A stretch of 32,224 bases of DNA from Candidatus Methanoperedens nitratireducens (lineage in GTDB: Archaea > Halobacteriota > Methanosarcinia > Methanosarcinales > Methanoperedenaceae): the NCBI RefSeq assembly GCF_000685155.1, contig NZ_JMIY01000007.1, positions 40,421-72,644 on the forward strand. The letters run 5' to 3'. Below the pieces are notes generated by a model. The model was not told the DNA's origin and did not search any database. It saw only the letters and a program-made list of their open reading frames with translations. Position numbers and translations under genes: made by a program. Numbering within the stretch: the first letter of the stretch is position 1; each line of letters opens with the position of its first letter. This document shows positions 7,119 to 16,400 of this stretch, piece by piece.

Positions 7119-8600
7119 CTATACGCACCAGGCTCCAACGACATGGCTGTAATCAAGACCGGGATGACTGCGGCTTGCCCGGCATGGACTACAGATCGGC
7201 CCATTTCCAGCAGCATCCTCTCGCCGTGAGTCTGTGCTTCCAGGCTTATGCGACCATCCTTTATCCGCATCCTTCCTGTACCAGTGGAAGTCCCAGGAAC
7301 TGCTGCCCACCGAGGACATTGCACCAGTGGTCACAGCGATGATTTTCCGTTGAGAACCACTGCAGCAGCTCAAGCAACCTGGCGAAAGGGCTGAGCCAAG
7401 ATCTGCTTCTAATTGACTGCGTACACCAGCAGGCGTATAGTAGTTGCTCAATAGATGGGCTCTCGCTGCCGCCAGTCCTCCTAATGCAGTAATTGCTGCG
7501 GCATCTCCTCTTAAGGCTCTAAATTCTACGGTGTTCGCCCTCTGTCCTGGCTGCAGGAATCCACTGGCAGGGCTGCTCAATGCATAAGCATAGCAGTTGT
7601 AGCCCGGGTTACTGATAGTCGCGTAACCCGGTGCAGTGCCCGCTCTGCATGTCCAGGAGCAGTTACCAGTGGCCGGGCCACTTACCGCTCTTAAAACTCT
7701 GCTCTCGCCATCGGGAAGATGCGTAATCTTATCGCAGGACCTGCTGACATCTGCAGCTTTAAATGAAAACAGCCCGCCCGGATTATCTATCTCTTTGCGG
7801 GCGATGGTTGTTTCTTCTTCTCCAACTATCCATTCCGGGATCAATGCCGATTGACCAGAACGCGGTTCCAGGAAGCCATCTTCTCTGTCTCCTCCAGCCT
7901 TACGCATCAGGCGCTGCCCCTGACCCTGCTGCAACACATGCGTCAATTCGTGTGCCATAAGTCTCTTACCATCCGTTGTCTCTGGCGCGTATTCCCCTGC
8001 ACCAAACACAATATTGCTACCCATAGTAAATGCCCGAGCATTTAAAGAACGCGCTACTGCTGAAGCCTGAGAATCTGTACGGATTCGAACCCGACTGAAA
8101 TCATAACCAAATCTGGGCTCAAAGAACTCAGTTAAGGATCCTGGTAAAGGTTGGCCGTTGTCCCGCATGGAGCTCAGGATCGCTTCATCATCTGATGTTA
8201 CCGAGAGCTTCTGGTCAGGTTGTTCTTTTGCTTCGATCACTTCCTCCTCTTCATCTTCGACAGTTTGCATCTGCAATTCTTCACATTCGGGACATTTTCT
8301 CTGGATATGCGGTACTTCACTGGATAACCCTGCTTGCCCAGGATTACGCATGACAGCCTCTGCTACCCTATCCGCCTCTTGTTCATGTTTATCTCCAGGC
8401 TGACTTATCATGAACTTAGCGTGCAGAGCACCTGACATGATTAACCTCTGGACAGCCTGATTCCCGATAGTTTTTTGAAGAAGCAATATGCGTTCGGTCG
8501 GAGAATTTGTTGAACGCATGATTTTATTTTTTTGTTTTTCAAGTGTAAAATTTTTCTTTGCTTCAGTTTTCCGAGCATGAAGCACGGCTATTTTTCCCAT
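7119..8600 (-). CDS. eCIS cargo: leader + DUF4157 + Cys/His (NCYAYAL) domain
   Basis: A 493-residue effector candidate and the first of the cargo block. Leader 1-90 (SPTERILLLQKTIGNQAVQRL, HEQEADRVAEAVM), CPEC at 103-106, acidic linker 114-126, and DUF4157 at about 145-225 with HELTH at 217-221. The C-terminal domain (~285-493) carries GYNCYAYAL (Cys336), SWDFHWYRKDADKGWSHKPG (His439, His451) and GLDYSHVVGAWCV at the very end. Cys plus His in hydrophobic motifs suggests a papain/NlpC-like thiol hydrolase; that is a structural guess, not a family match I can name. The cysteine clusters CLSCC (409-413) and CSPC (470-473) are unusual. The ATG is preceded by AAAGGTGATATTAT. No signal peptide, as expected for cargo loaded in the cytoplasm. 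Confidence 0.85.
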   Translation of the reverse strand: MGKIAVLHARKTEAKKNFTLEKQKNKIMRSTNSPTERILLLQKTIGNQAVQRLIMSGALHAKFMISQPGDKHEQEADRVAEAVMRNPGQAGLSSEVPHIQRKCPECEELQMQTVEDEEEEVIEAKEQPDQKLSVTSDDEAILSSMRDNGQPLPGSLTEFFEPRFGYDFSRVRIRTDSQASAVARSLNARAFTMGSNIVFGAGEYAPETTDGKRLMAHELTHVLQQGQGQRLMRKAGGDREDGFLEPRSGQSALIPEWIVGEEETTIARKEIDNPGGLFSFKAADVSRSCDKITHLPDGESRVLRAVSGPATGNCSWTCRAGTAPGYATISNPGYNCYAYALSSPASGFLQPGQRANTVEFRALRGDAAAITALGGLAAARAHLLSNYYTPAGVRSQLEADLGSALSPGCLSCCSGSQRKIIAVTTGAMSSVGSSSWDFHWYRKDADKGWSHKPGSTDSRREDAAGNGPICSPCRASRSHPGLDYSHVVGAWCV

Positions 8601-8659
8601 ATAATATCACCTTTAGTACAGCTCTTTCACCCATCTGTTATCATACACCCTTGTCCGTC

Positions 8660-8905
8660 TCACTGAACCGCAATGGATTTCTCTTCACCTCTACCTTCAA
8701 GCTGCCCTGTGTCATTTGGTTCTTGCTTGATATCTCTGGCTAATTCCTCCTCCAGCACCTGGATAGCACCGCTGATGCGCAGCAAGGTATTCCTCAGTTG
8801 CATCTGCTTTGCCTCCAGATCAGCCAGCGCTCTCTGGCCGGAATCGAACTCGTCTCTGAGTTCCTTAAGACGCTGTTCAAGCTGTTGTTTCATCAGTTTC
8901 AACAT
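8660..8905 (-). CDS. small coiled-coil protein between fibre and cargo block
   Basis: An 81-residue protein, unrecognised. Residues 1-60 form an uninterrupted charged heptad-type helix (KQQLEQRLKELRDEFDSGQR, LADLEAKQMQLRNTLLRIS), then an acidic, probably flexible tail. Met5 is an alternative start; TTAAGG lies just ahead of Met1. It lies 47 bases after the fibre gene and 59 bases before the first cargo gene, so it is likely co-transcribed with both. Similar short coiled-coil proteins often act as chaperones or adaptors for tail fibres or secreted cargo, which would fit the position, but no direct evidence supports either role. Confidence 0.75.
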   Translation of the reverse strand: MLKLMKQQLEQRLKELRDEFDSGQRALADLEAKQMQLRNTLLRISGAIQVLEEELARDIKQEPNDTGQLEGRGEEKSIAVQ

Positions 8906-8952
8906 CCTTAATTTTTATATAGATTTTGCGCGACTATATTAATGAATACTTC

Positions 8953-11508
8953 TCATCTGATAACAGGGATTGGACCGGTACGGATTGGATCGATAGGTAT
9001 TGGTTCGATAGGTATTGGCTTGATAGGTATTGGTTCGATAGGTATTGGTTCAATAGGTATTGGCTTTAATATAATCTCTTTTTTAGCCAGGAAAGTAATA
9101 CCATCTAAAGAAAACCATCCATTATTTCCACCGGAAGCAACTACCTTCCCGTCGGGTAATATATCGCATCTACCTATAGCATTAGGATTTGTTTGAACAG
9201 GCTGTAGCTCCCGATACTCTGGACGATACCCTTTAGGTAAGGTAAAAATAGACGTACCGATTCCCCCCATCTTTACCATTCCTCTTAAGTGGACGATCCC
9301 ATTTTTATCACGGAAGTAACCCGGGGGATTGTAAATCGCATCATATTTCTGCCAGCCATTCTCTAAAGCAGGGGCAATCCAGCTCTCCTGAATTATTTCT
9401 CCGCTTATCACCATATTTCCATTAATCTCCAATCTTTCAGAGGGTGTCGTCGTTCCGATTCCGACTTTCCCATCTCTTGTAATATTGAAGACATCACCTG
9501 CTCCTGCAGTCCATAAACTCAATCGCCCGCCCGGACGATTCGTAATTTCTACACGATTGTTCAATCCTTCGTTTGTTGATAATCTCAAGTAGGCCTGGCT
9601 TCCAGTAGATTCGAACAACCCCACTGCATCAGGTGCCAGAACATGGAATTTATGACTGGGAGCTGCTGTCCCGATTCCGACATTGCCAGCATCCGAGATT
9701 TCAAATCTTGCAAGGTTCAGCAGTTTATCTGTATTATCATAAACTTGAGTGATTCTAAAGCCTGTATTCTGTAATTCCTGTATTTTCCAGCGGTGAAATC
9801 CATTTCTTCTGAGTGAGATATCAGAATCTTCTATTACATGATCCCCGCCTACCTGATGGAATCTGAATCCCGGACTCAGCGTTCCGATGCCCACATTGCC
9901 TTTGTTATAATAGATCCCGCCTGGAGCGTCTGACCACTGGCCTGCTCCAGTGCTGATACCGGTTAATTTTGATCCATCGCCTACGAACACTGTAGCTTTA
10001 ACTGTGCCGGTAATCTCTAATCTTTCAGAGGGCGTCGTCGTCCCGATACCGATGTTGCCATCATATGTGGCCACGATACGGTCCTGGAATCCTAACGATG
10101 AACCTTGCCATACTCTAATGCGAAAATTATTGCCATCATGCCCTGCTCTCCAGCTTTTTCCTCCAGTCTGAACAAAAAGGATTTCTGGCCAGGTTCCGCT
10201 TTCGACTAAAAGACCGCCATCAGACATACCCGTTTTAACATGCAGCTTCCATGTAGGGTTCGCCGTCCCTATGCCAACGCTACCTTTATCGTAATAAATA
10301 CTCCCTGCCGGAGTAACAGCATCAGACCATTTGCTTGCGCTAATACCGGTTAACTTTGATCCATCGCCTACGAACGCTGTAGCTTTAACTGTGCCGTTAA
10401 CCTCTAATTTCGCGTTTGGACTAGGCGTTCCGATGCCGACATTGCCAGCATCCGAGATCTCAAATCTTGCAAGGTTCAGCAGTTTATCTGCATTATCATG
10501 AACCTGAGTGATTCTAAAGCCTGTATTCTGTAATTCCTGTATTTTCCAGCGATGCAATCCATTTCTTCTGAGTGAGATATCAGAATCTTCTATTACATGA
10601 TCCCCGCCTACCTGATGGAATCTGAATCCTGGAGCCTGTGTCCCAATGCCGATGTTGCCTTTGTTGTAATAGATCCCGCCTGGAGCATCTGACCACCGGC
10701 TTGTGTTAATACCGGTCAACTTCGAGCCATCGCCCGCAAATGCTGTTGCCTTAACTGTGCCGTTAATCTCTAATCTTTCAGAGGGCGTTGTCGTACCGAT
10801 GCCCACGTTTCCTTCTACACTGAGCGCTCCTGTAAAATTGGTTATGCCTGAATTGATCTGAATCCCATTCAGGCTGCCAGATCTCATGCCTTCAATATAA
10901 GGCAGGTTGGAAGAATCTTTTTCATTGGGGAGCGTCAACCTGCCGTAAGCCCCTGCATAAGTACGCAGCGGTATGTTGCCTTCGCTGTATACAATACTAT
11001 CCACTATTTTACCAGTATTGTCTGCATTATCTTTTAAAACTACCTTTGCAAGTATGATCTTTTCTTCTCCACCTGGTTTATCGCCATGCTCTATAAGTGC
11101 ACTCTCTGACCAGTGTATCTTTTTATCTCCCCCTTTTTCCTCTACAACATCACTCTCTTCCTGGTGATAGGAGATGTAAATATATTCATAATTACTGGTA
11201 GAACTGGAAAGATTCACATCAGTATCTTTTGTAAGTACGATCTCCTGGCTTACATCCTCTTCGTAAATTCCATCGTAACTTTTAGCTTTGACTCTATCTA
11301 GCGCCATTCCTTCTTTGATGGTCACTGTGGTCGGGTCTTTTTTTGCAACATCAAGACCCCATACAATCCCCCAGCCGTGGAGATGCCGATTATGAAGACG
11401 GCGCATCCTGATATGGTAATTCTGTTCCAGGTTGAACTCTTCCTGCTTCAGGAACAGACCATCAAAATATCTCATTCTCTTAACTTTTTTTGGATCAATC
11501 TCTACCAT
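8953..11508 (-). CDS. eCIS tail fibre protein (Afp13-like position) with duplicated modules
   Basis: An 851-residue fibre that probably decides which cell the particle binds. The N-terminus (KVKRMRYFDGLFLKQEEFNL, RRLHNRHLHGWGIVWGLDV) looks like the baseplate-attachment domain seen in eCIS fibre genes. From about residue 232 there are repeated phage-fibre strand motifs: GNVGIGTTTPSERLEINGTV followed by KAT.F.GDGSKLTGI, recurring several times. Residues ~268-357 and ~521-610 are near-identical copies (HQVGGDHVIEDSDISLRRNG), 253 codons apart. Residues ~700-800 form a distinct, probably receptor-binding or trimer-tip part (PPGYFRDKNGIVHLRGMVK). The end (814-849) is a run of EPIPI pentapeptides encoded by 15-base tandem repeats. 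Start is ATG with TAGGAGGTAAATAT upstream. Confidence 0.88.
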   Translation of the reverse strand: MVEIDPKKVKRMRYFDGLFLKQEEFNLEQNYHIRMRRLHNRHLHGWGIVWGLDVAKKDPTTVTIKEGMALDRVKAKSYDGIYEEDVSQEIVLTKDTDVNLSSSTSNYEYIYISYHQEESDVVEEKGGDKKIHWSESALIEHGDKPGGEEKIILAKVVLKDNADNTGKIVDSIVYSEGNIPLRTYAGAYGRLTLPNEKDSSNLPYIEGMRSGSLNGIQINSGITNFTGALSVEGNVGIGTTTPSERLEINGTVKATAFAGDGSKLTGINTSRWSDAPGGIYYNKGNIGIGTQAPGFRFHQVGGDHVIEDSDISLRRNGLHRWKIQELQNTGFRITQVHDNADKLLNLARFEISDAGNVGIGTPSPNAKLEVNGTVKATAFVGDGSKLTGISASKWSDAVTPAGSIYYDKGSVGIGTANPTWKLHVKTGMSDGGLLVESGTWPEILFVQTGGKSWRAGHDGNNFRIRVWQGSSLGFQDRIVATYDGNIGIGTTTPSERLEITGTVKATVFVGDGSKLTGISTGAGQWSDAPGGIYYNKGNVGIGTLSPGFRFHQVGGDHVIEDSDISLRRNGFHRWKIQELQNTGFRITQVYDNTDKLLNLARFEISDAGNVGIGTAAPSHKFHVLAPDAVGLFESTGSQAYLRLSTNEGLNNRVEITNRPGGRLSLWTAGAGDVFNITRDGKVGIGTTTPSERLEINGNMVISGEIIQESWIAPALENGWQKYDAIYNPPGYFRDKNGIVHLRGMVKMGGIGTSIFTLPKGYRPEYRELQPVQTNPNAIGRCDILPDGKVVASGGNNGWFSLDGITFLAKKEIILKPIPIEPIPIEPIPIKPIPIEPIPIDPIRTGPIPVIR
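8961..9066 (-). repeat. 15-bp tandem repeats encoding (EPIPI)n
   Basis: On the plus strand the unit GGTATTGGTTCGATA and close variants recur about five or six times; on the coding strand each unit gives one five-residue EPIPI (once KPIPI, once DPI) at the fibre C-terminus. The unit length is a multiple of three, so copy-number changes would lengthen or shorten the tail without shifting frame. The repeats are direct and have no spacers, so this is not a CRISPR array. Confidence 0.85.
9678..9945 (-). repeat. intragenic fibre repeat, copy A (partner at 10437-10704)
   Basis: About 268 bases nearly identical to 10437-10704, offset by 759 bases (253 codons). Both encode a GNVGIGT strand, the NTGFRITQV segment and the QVGGDHVIEDSDISL block. 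Differences are mostly single bases (for example GTCTGACCACTGG versus CATCTGACCACCGG). It indicates a recent in-frame module duplication or gene conversion in the fibre. Confidence 0.85.
10437..10704 (-). repeat. intragenic fibre repeat, copy B (partner at 9678-9945)
   Basis: Second copy of the duplicated fibre module; it corresponds to fibre residues about 268-357. One informative change is leucine-histidine (GLHRW) here against phenylalanine-histidine (GFHRW) in copy A. Confidence 0.85.
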
Positions 11509-11565
11509 TTATATTTACCTCCTAGATTTTTTCGTTAAATACCGTTTTTTATAAATTCTCAAGCA

Positions 11566-12468
11566 TTATTTTTCCGATAATCGGCCGCCAAGCAGTGTAT
11601 CCACACCCACAGTGGAATGATAGGCTATCTGCATGGTTGGAACCTGGATTATCAGCATATAATATGTGTGGGCAGGTTTTTCCTGGTTGATTATGTCAAT
11701 AATAGCTCTCCTCTTTTTATCAAGAAGTACAGGATCAGGTATGGGCAGTTCCATATATACCTGGAAGTAATATGGCCGTCCATCTCCGATCAGAGAATTA
11801 ACCCCGACTGTTGAAGCAACTCCTACCTGGAACGGGTCAAGGAATTCATATATAGATATCTTTACATCCTCACCAACGTAGATTCTGATGTACTCCTTCA
11901 TCCCCTCCAGTGTTCCTCGCTTCTGGTACAATGGGATGATCCTGGCTATAAGATCGCGTTTCTTCCTTGAATTATTTGAATTCCAGTCTTTCTCCTCTTT
12001 CAGGGTAAGAGCCATCCATCCTGCCAGCCATGAAAGAAACTCTGGCGGGGTTTCACCCGGGTCAAAGTAATCATGAATCTGATCCAGTATCTCCTCAATT
12101 CCTTTTCTTTTCACTATTTCATCTGGAAATGCCTTTACTAGAATGTCTATATCGTAGATCGACTTAGCGACCTGGTTGTTTAACTCCCCAGCTAAAGCAC
12201 TCACAAGAGCTTCAGAAGGTGAGCTTAGACTGTTATGTTCGTTCAGCAGTTGCTGCGTCTCCTCCGAAAACTGGGACAAAATATCCTTGTTATCAAGCAG
12301 TTTGATTACCAGGCTTGCTGGATCTTTGATATCAACTCCGGGCAGTGAATAATATGAAAGAATATTTTCAAATGCTTTCAGGAAATTTCCTAAAAAAGGA
12401 TCATCTTCAGTCTGGTAAACCTCTGGAAGGTACTGAAGAAACTTACTTCTATTTTCTTTATTACTCAT
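11566..12468 (-). CDS. gpI-like tail/baseplate protein (TIGR02242-type), fibre attachment
   Basis: A 300-residue protein of the phage tail protein I-like domain family. Signature segments: KFLQYLPEVYQTEDDPFLGN at the start, PPEFLSWLAGWMALTLKEEK in the middle, RDLIARIIPLYQKRGTLEGM, and the AHTYYMLII strand near the end. In phage and eCIS baseplates this family sits at the wedge periphery and connects fibres, and here it directly precedes the fibre gene (57-base gap). The ATG lies inside the end of the upstream baseplate-J gene (8-base overlap), so translation is coupled. Length is normal for the family. Confidence 0.85.
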   Translation of the reverse strand: MSNKENRSKFLQYLPEVYQTEDDPFLGNFLKAFENILSYYSLPGVDIKDPASLVIKLLDNKDILSQFSEETQQLLNEHNSLSSPSEALVSALAGELNNQVAKSIYDIDILVKAFPDEIVKRKGIEEILDQIHDYFDPGETPPEFLSWLAGWMALTLKEEKDWNSNNSRKKRDLIARIIPLYQKRGTLEGMKEYIRIYVGEDVKISIYEFLDPFQVGVASTVGVNSLIGDGRPYYFQVYMELPIPDPVLLDKKRRAIIDIINQEKPAHTYYMLIIQVPTMQIAYHSTVGVDTLLGGRLSEK

Positions 12469-13468
12469 TATTCACCTTCTCTATGCTTAAATCGGGCAAT
12501 GATAATGATACTAACTGATGTTCTTTTATCTCTAATGTTGCATCATCACTCATCCAGATCCCTGCTACATGGTCAACACCAGTGATCCTTTCTACAAGAT
12601 GGTAAAGCTCAGAGCGGTAGACCCTTCTCCCCAGCGGCCACCCGATGCCCTCTGGCCCTCCTGTGGTCGGGTTAAAATATTCATGTATCCTCTTTTTAAC
12701 CTCTAGCAGCACTGAGCTCTCATTTGTATTCTCTTTAAGAGCTATTCTTACCTTAAGGCGAATATCATTATAAAAAGGGGATACGACATGCACCCTGGTT
12801 GTAATCAGTCTTCTGGCATCCAGGAATGTCTTGACCTCTTTCTTCAACAGGGTGGTCGGTTTGCCTTCATCTTCGCAATATTTGGAATCTTTCATCGATC
12901 TGGGGATAATGATAACAGATACATGCCCTGGTTTTACAAGATCCGCCTTGCCGTATTCCAGATCACGGTTATTCACACAAATCGCCCTTCCTGCCATGCC
13001 TTTTTGCAATTTCTCCATACAGATCAGGGCCTTTTCTTCAAAGTCTTTTGAGGTTATTACCCTGTACCTTGATCCTACATAACCCATGACAGCTTCCCTG
13101 ATTTCTGTTACACTATTCTTTTTTCCATCTTCGACACTATTCTTTTCATCTTCGATATCCTTCAGCAGACTCAGAAGCTTTCTATATTCGGTGTCAAGAT
13201 CCGGGGAATTTAATAGTCTGTTCAGATCCTCCTTCTCCTGTACCCCTGCTATGAGCTTTAAGAAGTTGATATAGGACTCCTCAGGCACCCGATTAATACG
13301 GTAAATGATCATTTCCCCGAGCCAGGAGAATAGCTCAAGCAGGGTTATCCCTGGATCGGAAGGATTATAGTTTGTCCATTCCCTGTCATAACGCGGAATA
13401 AGTGACCTGACATCTTTCATCAGATCATCAAAGCTTCTATCATCCAGATTCGGTATCGGTAAAGACAT
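12461..13468 (-). CDS. second baseplate J-like protein (Afp12-like position)
   Basis: A 335-residue baseplate wedge protein. The N-terminus (YDREWTNYNPSDPGITLLEL, SWLGEMIIYRINRVPE) is the typical start of gp6/baseplate-J proteins and also resembles the start of the neighbouring 1248-residue protein. The core contains SRYRVITSKDFEEKA, PGHVSVIIIPRS, LDARRLITTRVHVVSPFYND and GRRVYRSELYHLVERITGVD. It is much shorter than its neighbour because it lacks the large central insert. Two wedge proteins of this class are usual in eCIS and T4-like baseplates (heterodimer). It starts 26 bases after the upstream gene ends. Confidence 0.85.
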   Translation of the reverse strand: MSLPIPNLDDRSFDDLMKDVRSLIPRYDREWTNYNPSDPGITLLELFSWLGEMIIYRINRVPEESYINFLKLIAGVQEKEDLNRLLNSPDLDTEYRKLLSLLKDIEDEKNSVEDGKKNSVTEIREAVMGYVGSRYRVITSKDFEEKALICMEKLQKGMAGRAICVNNRDLEYGKADLVKPGHVSVIIIPRSMKDSKYCEDEGKPTTLLKKEVKTFLDARRLITTRVHVVSPFYNDIRLKVRIALKENTNESSVLLEVKKRIHEYFNPTTGGPEGIGWPLGRRVYRSELYHLVERITGVDHVAGIWMSDDATLEIKEHQLVSLSLPDLSIEKVNNE

Positions 13469-13494
13469 TTATAACTCCTTGGTAGCAATAATCT

Positions 13495-16400
13495 TTATAT
13501 TCCTTCGATAATATGTGCTCCTGAATATACCAGATAGTTATCCTCAACGAATATGGTTTCAACCTGCGTGTTAACTTTTTTAATATATGCAGATTCCGTA
13601 CTTGCAGGATCAGTCCTGTGTCTGATTATGATCTTATCGCCAGCCCCAAAGGTAGCAACTGTCAGGAGAATGCTCTTGCTCTGACCTGATTTCTTCTCAC
13701 TGCTGGAGATATATGATTTAATCCCGCCAGGATTTTTTACGATACCATTTTCTAGAATAGATAGATCCGATAGATCAGCCTCACATTCAAGTACATTATC
13801 TGATACTGATCTTAATACAACCGTGGTGATATAGTCATCACTGCTGTCATGTATAGCTACATGGTCGCCCTCTTTAAACCCTGAGACCGTCAGTGTATCG
13901 ATTTCTGTACCGGATATAAGTTTTTCTGACAGGGAAAAAGCTATTTTGCCATCGTCTGATTCAACCTTGCAGTTCTTTTGATAAGTACTTGAAGGACTGA
14001 GGATGCCCTCCAGTTCCAGCCTGTATATCTGAGCAGAGGCTTTGAGATGAAGTTCTTTAACATAGTCCACACCTTCGGTATCTTCAATGACCTCATAGAC
14101 CTCTGATATATGTACAGCCTTGCCAAAATCCCATCCCTTCTTATCCTGTCCGCCGATCAGGGGATGGAAGAAGCGGTTAAGATTCTCAATAATCCTTCCC
14201 TCTATGATCTTCGCATCAGTAATAGAGGTGAAATGTACCTTTGCATGCGTTCCTACCTGAATATAGCCCGGCCCGATCAGATTGATTTGCAACAGATCTG
14301 CAAGATATGTAGAAGACCGTGAGAATAGATGTTTCTCAATCTCATCTATTAATTCCCGTGTTGGAACGGGTTTTGGACTATCTCGCTCATCAGGAACTAT
14401 AATCATGGTAATCCAGCCCGGCTGGAACTTCTTGCCGGGATCTGTGGTTGGCAGGCATTTAACCCTTGCCACCCTTGGTGAGGCTTCCCTTACAAGCCAT
14501 TCAAAATCCTCATAAGTGACTGCCCTGTCACGATGTTTAATAGTCTGCGGGCCGCGTTCCCTGACCCGATCCAGGCTCTCAGAATTTCCTCCGCCGTCGG
14601 CTGATTCATTGTTGGTTACCGATTCAACAAAAGGAAAAGATGTCCTGAGCTTTGTTATGGTCTGTGCCCCGGCACTATTTCCTTTATCTCCCCCTCCATA
14701 CTGGTAACTGCATATGATATTGTTCTTTTCTGCAGGAGGGATCATACCCCTTTTTCCATCCCCGAAGATTACAGTTCCGTTATTACGGTCTATACTATAG
14801 TGCCTGCTGTGCGGCCCGGATGAATAAAAATGGTTTACTTCATGCCATCGCACCCAGTACCCGATGATGTTGCCATTATCATCCTTTATATCCTCAATGG
14901 CATCCTTCCCTTCCTCGGAGCGTATGATCCGCCTCTCCTCCCCGGTAAGCGATATTTCCCGCACCAGGATTTTCTGTCCCGGTAAAACAGGATAGTGGGA
15001 GAAATTAAAAACCTGATTTATTTTACCATTGCTTGAGCCCAGTATCTCCCTGTTAACTGTAACATGATTATATGCCCAGACCGTATTCGTGTAGATACCC
15101 CTCAGCCTGGGTGGGTTCGCATACTCTCCCTTATCAAGCCGCGCCCGTATCCAGTAGTACTCAGATTGAAATTCAAAACAATGCTTCTTTTTTAGATCGC
15201 CCGGAGCAAGGAATTTGATAAACTCCCTCTTTATCAGGTTCTTTGTTCCGTCCTCAACGCTCAGAAGAGACCAGCTCTTGCCATTCCAGTACTCCCAGGC
15301 AAGGACAGGCGGTGTAGCTTCAGGTAGCGGGCCGGTTTTATTGAATTCCAGGGTAGCAGGCGCAAAAACATTCTCAATCAGGGGAAAGAAAAGGGTAACC
15401 GGCAGTGTAGCAATATCTTTATCAAAAGACAGATAGAGGGCTGGCTCCTTATCCTCAACAGGCTGGAACGGTATCAAGTAGTTCTCGCTTTTAGTATAAT
15501 CCCGATATACAAAATCATTATATGACAGGATAACATCAAGATCAACCAGCAAAGGCTCAACATCATATTCCAGGGTCAAAGTGCTGATCGATGGCGGTTT
15601 ATAAGTAGGTGGTTTATATATCCACCCTGTACGTTTGATAGTAAAACCTGTTGCAGAAAGATCTGGTTTAAAAGCTGAATCAATGGTCAATGAAGTATCA
15701 GTTGCAATGGCAGTGACCGCTCTAGTCTGGCCTGCAGCGGTGATCGAATCACCTGCTTTAAGCTCTGTAGTGAATTTTGTCTCAGTACCTGTTACAATTT
15801 TGTCCTTGCTTGATATTTTCCCTGTACCTGATACATCTGTGGTAGTTACCTCATAAGCTGCCTCACTGCCATAACCACCTTCAACAATACGAACACGTAC
15901 CCAGTAATCCTGTTCTTCATCCCCATCTGCAGCTTTAATTATCGGGCACTTAAATTTCACTATACCACTTCTGGTAAAGGCATTGGTAGTGTCCTTGAAG
16001 CTGTAAGGATCTTTATCATTTGGATCTGGCACACCAGCCCTTGTAGTTTCACCTATCTTCTCCCAGCTCTTTCCATTCCAGAGTTCCCAGAAAAGCTTTA
16101 TTTTTTCTGTATCAGGTAAATCCACTCCCTGTGAAAGTGTAACTGTTATTGTTATTTCTCCTTCAACTTTAGAGAATACCTCTTTTATTTGTTTTGAATA
16201 TATATAATATGTCTCATTGAACTTTGGCTTTTCCCCGAAAGGATAGAAATCCCGGGTCATATCCAGCGGAGCATTATTAAAAAAGCCTGCGGAAAGTGAT
16301 ACTGGATCTGCTTTTCCTATTCCCACTGCTGCTTTTACTTTAATCACTGGTAGTTTATCTTTTGGAATAGGTGTACTTAATTCGGCTAATATCCAGTGGC

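Noticed and set aside
701-8600. Calling DUF4157 itself the toxic protease of each cargo
   Set aside because: The module is shared by four proteins with different C-terminal domains and missing in one, so it is more likely a common accessory part; its activity cannot be judged from sequence.
8961-9066. CRISPR-like short repeats
   Set aside because: 15-base direct repeats without spacers, in frame within the fibre gene.
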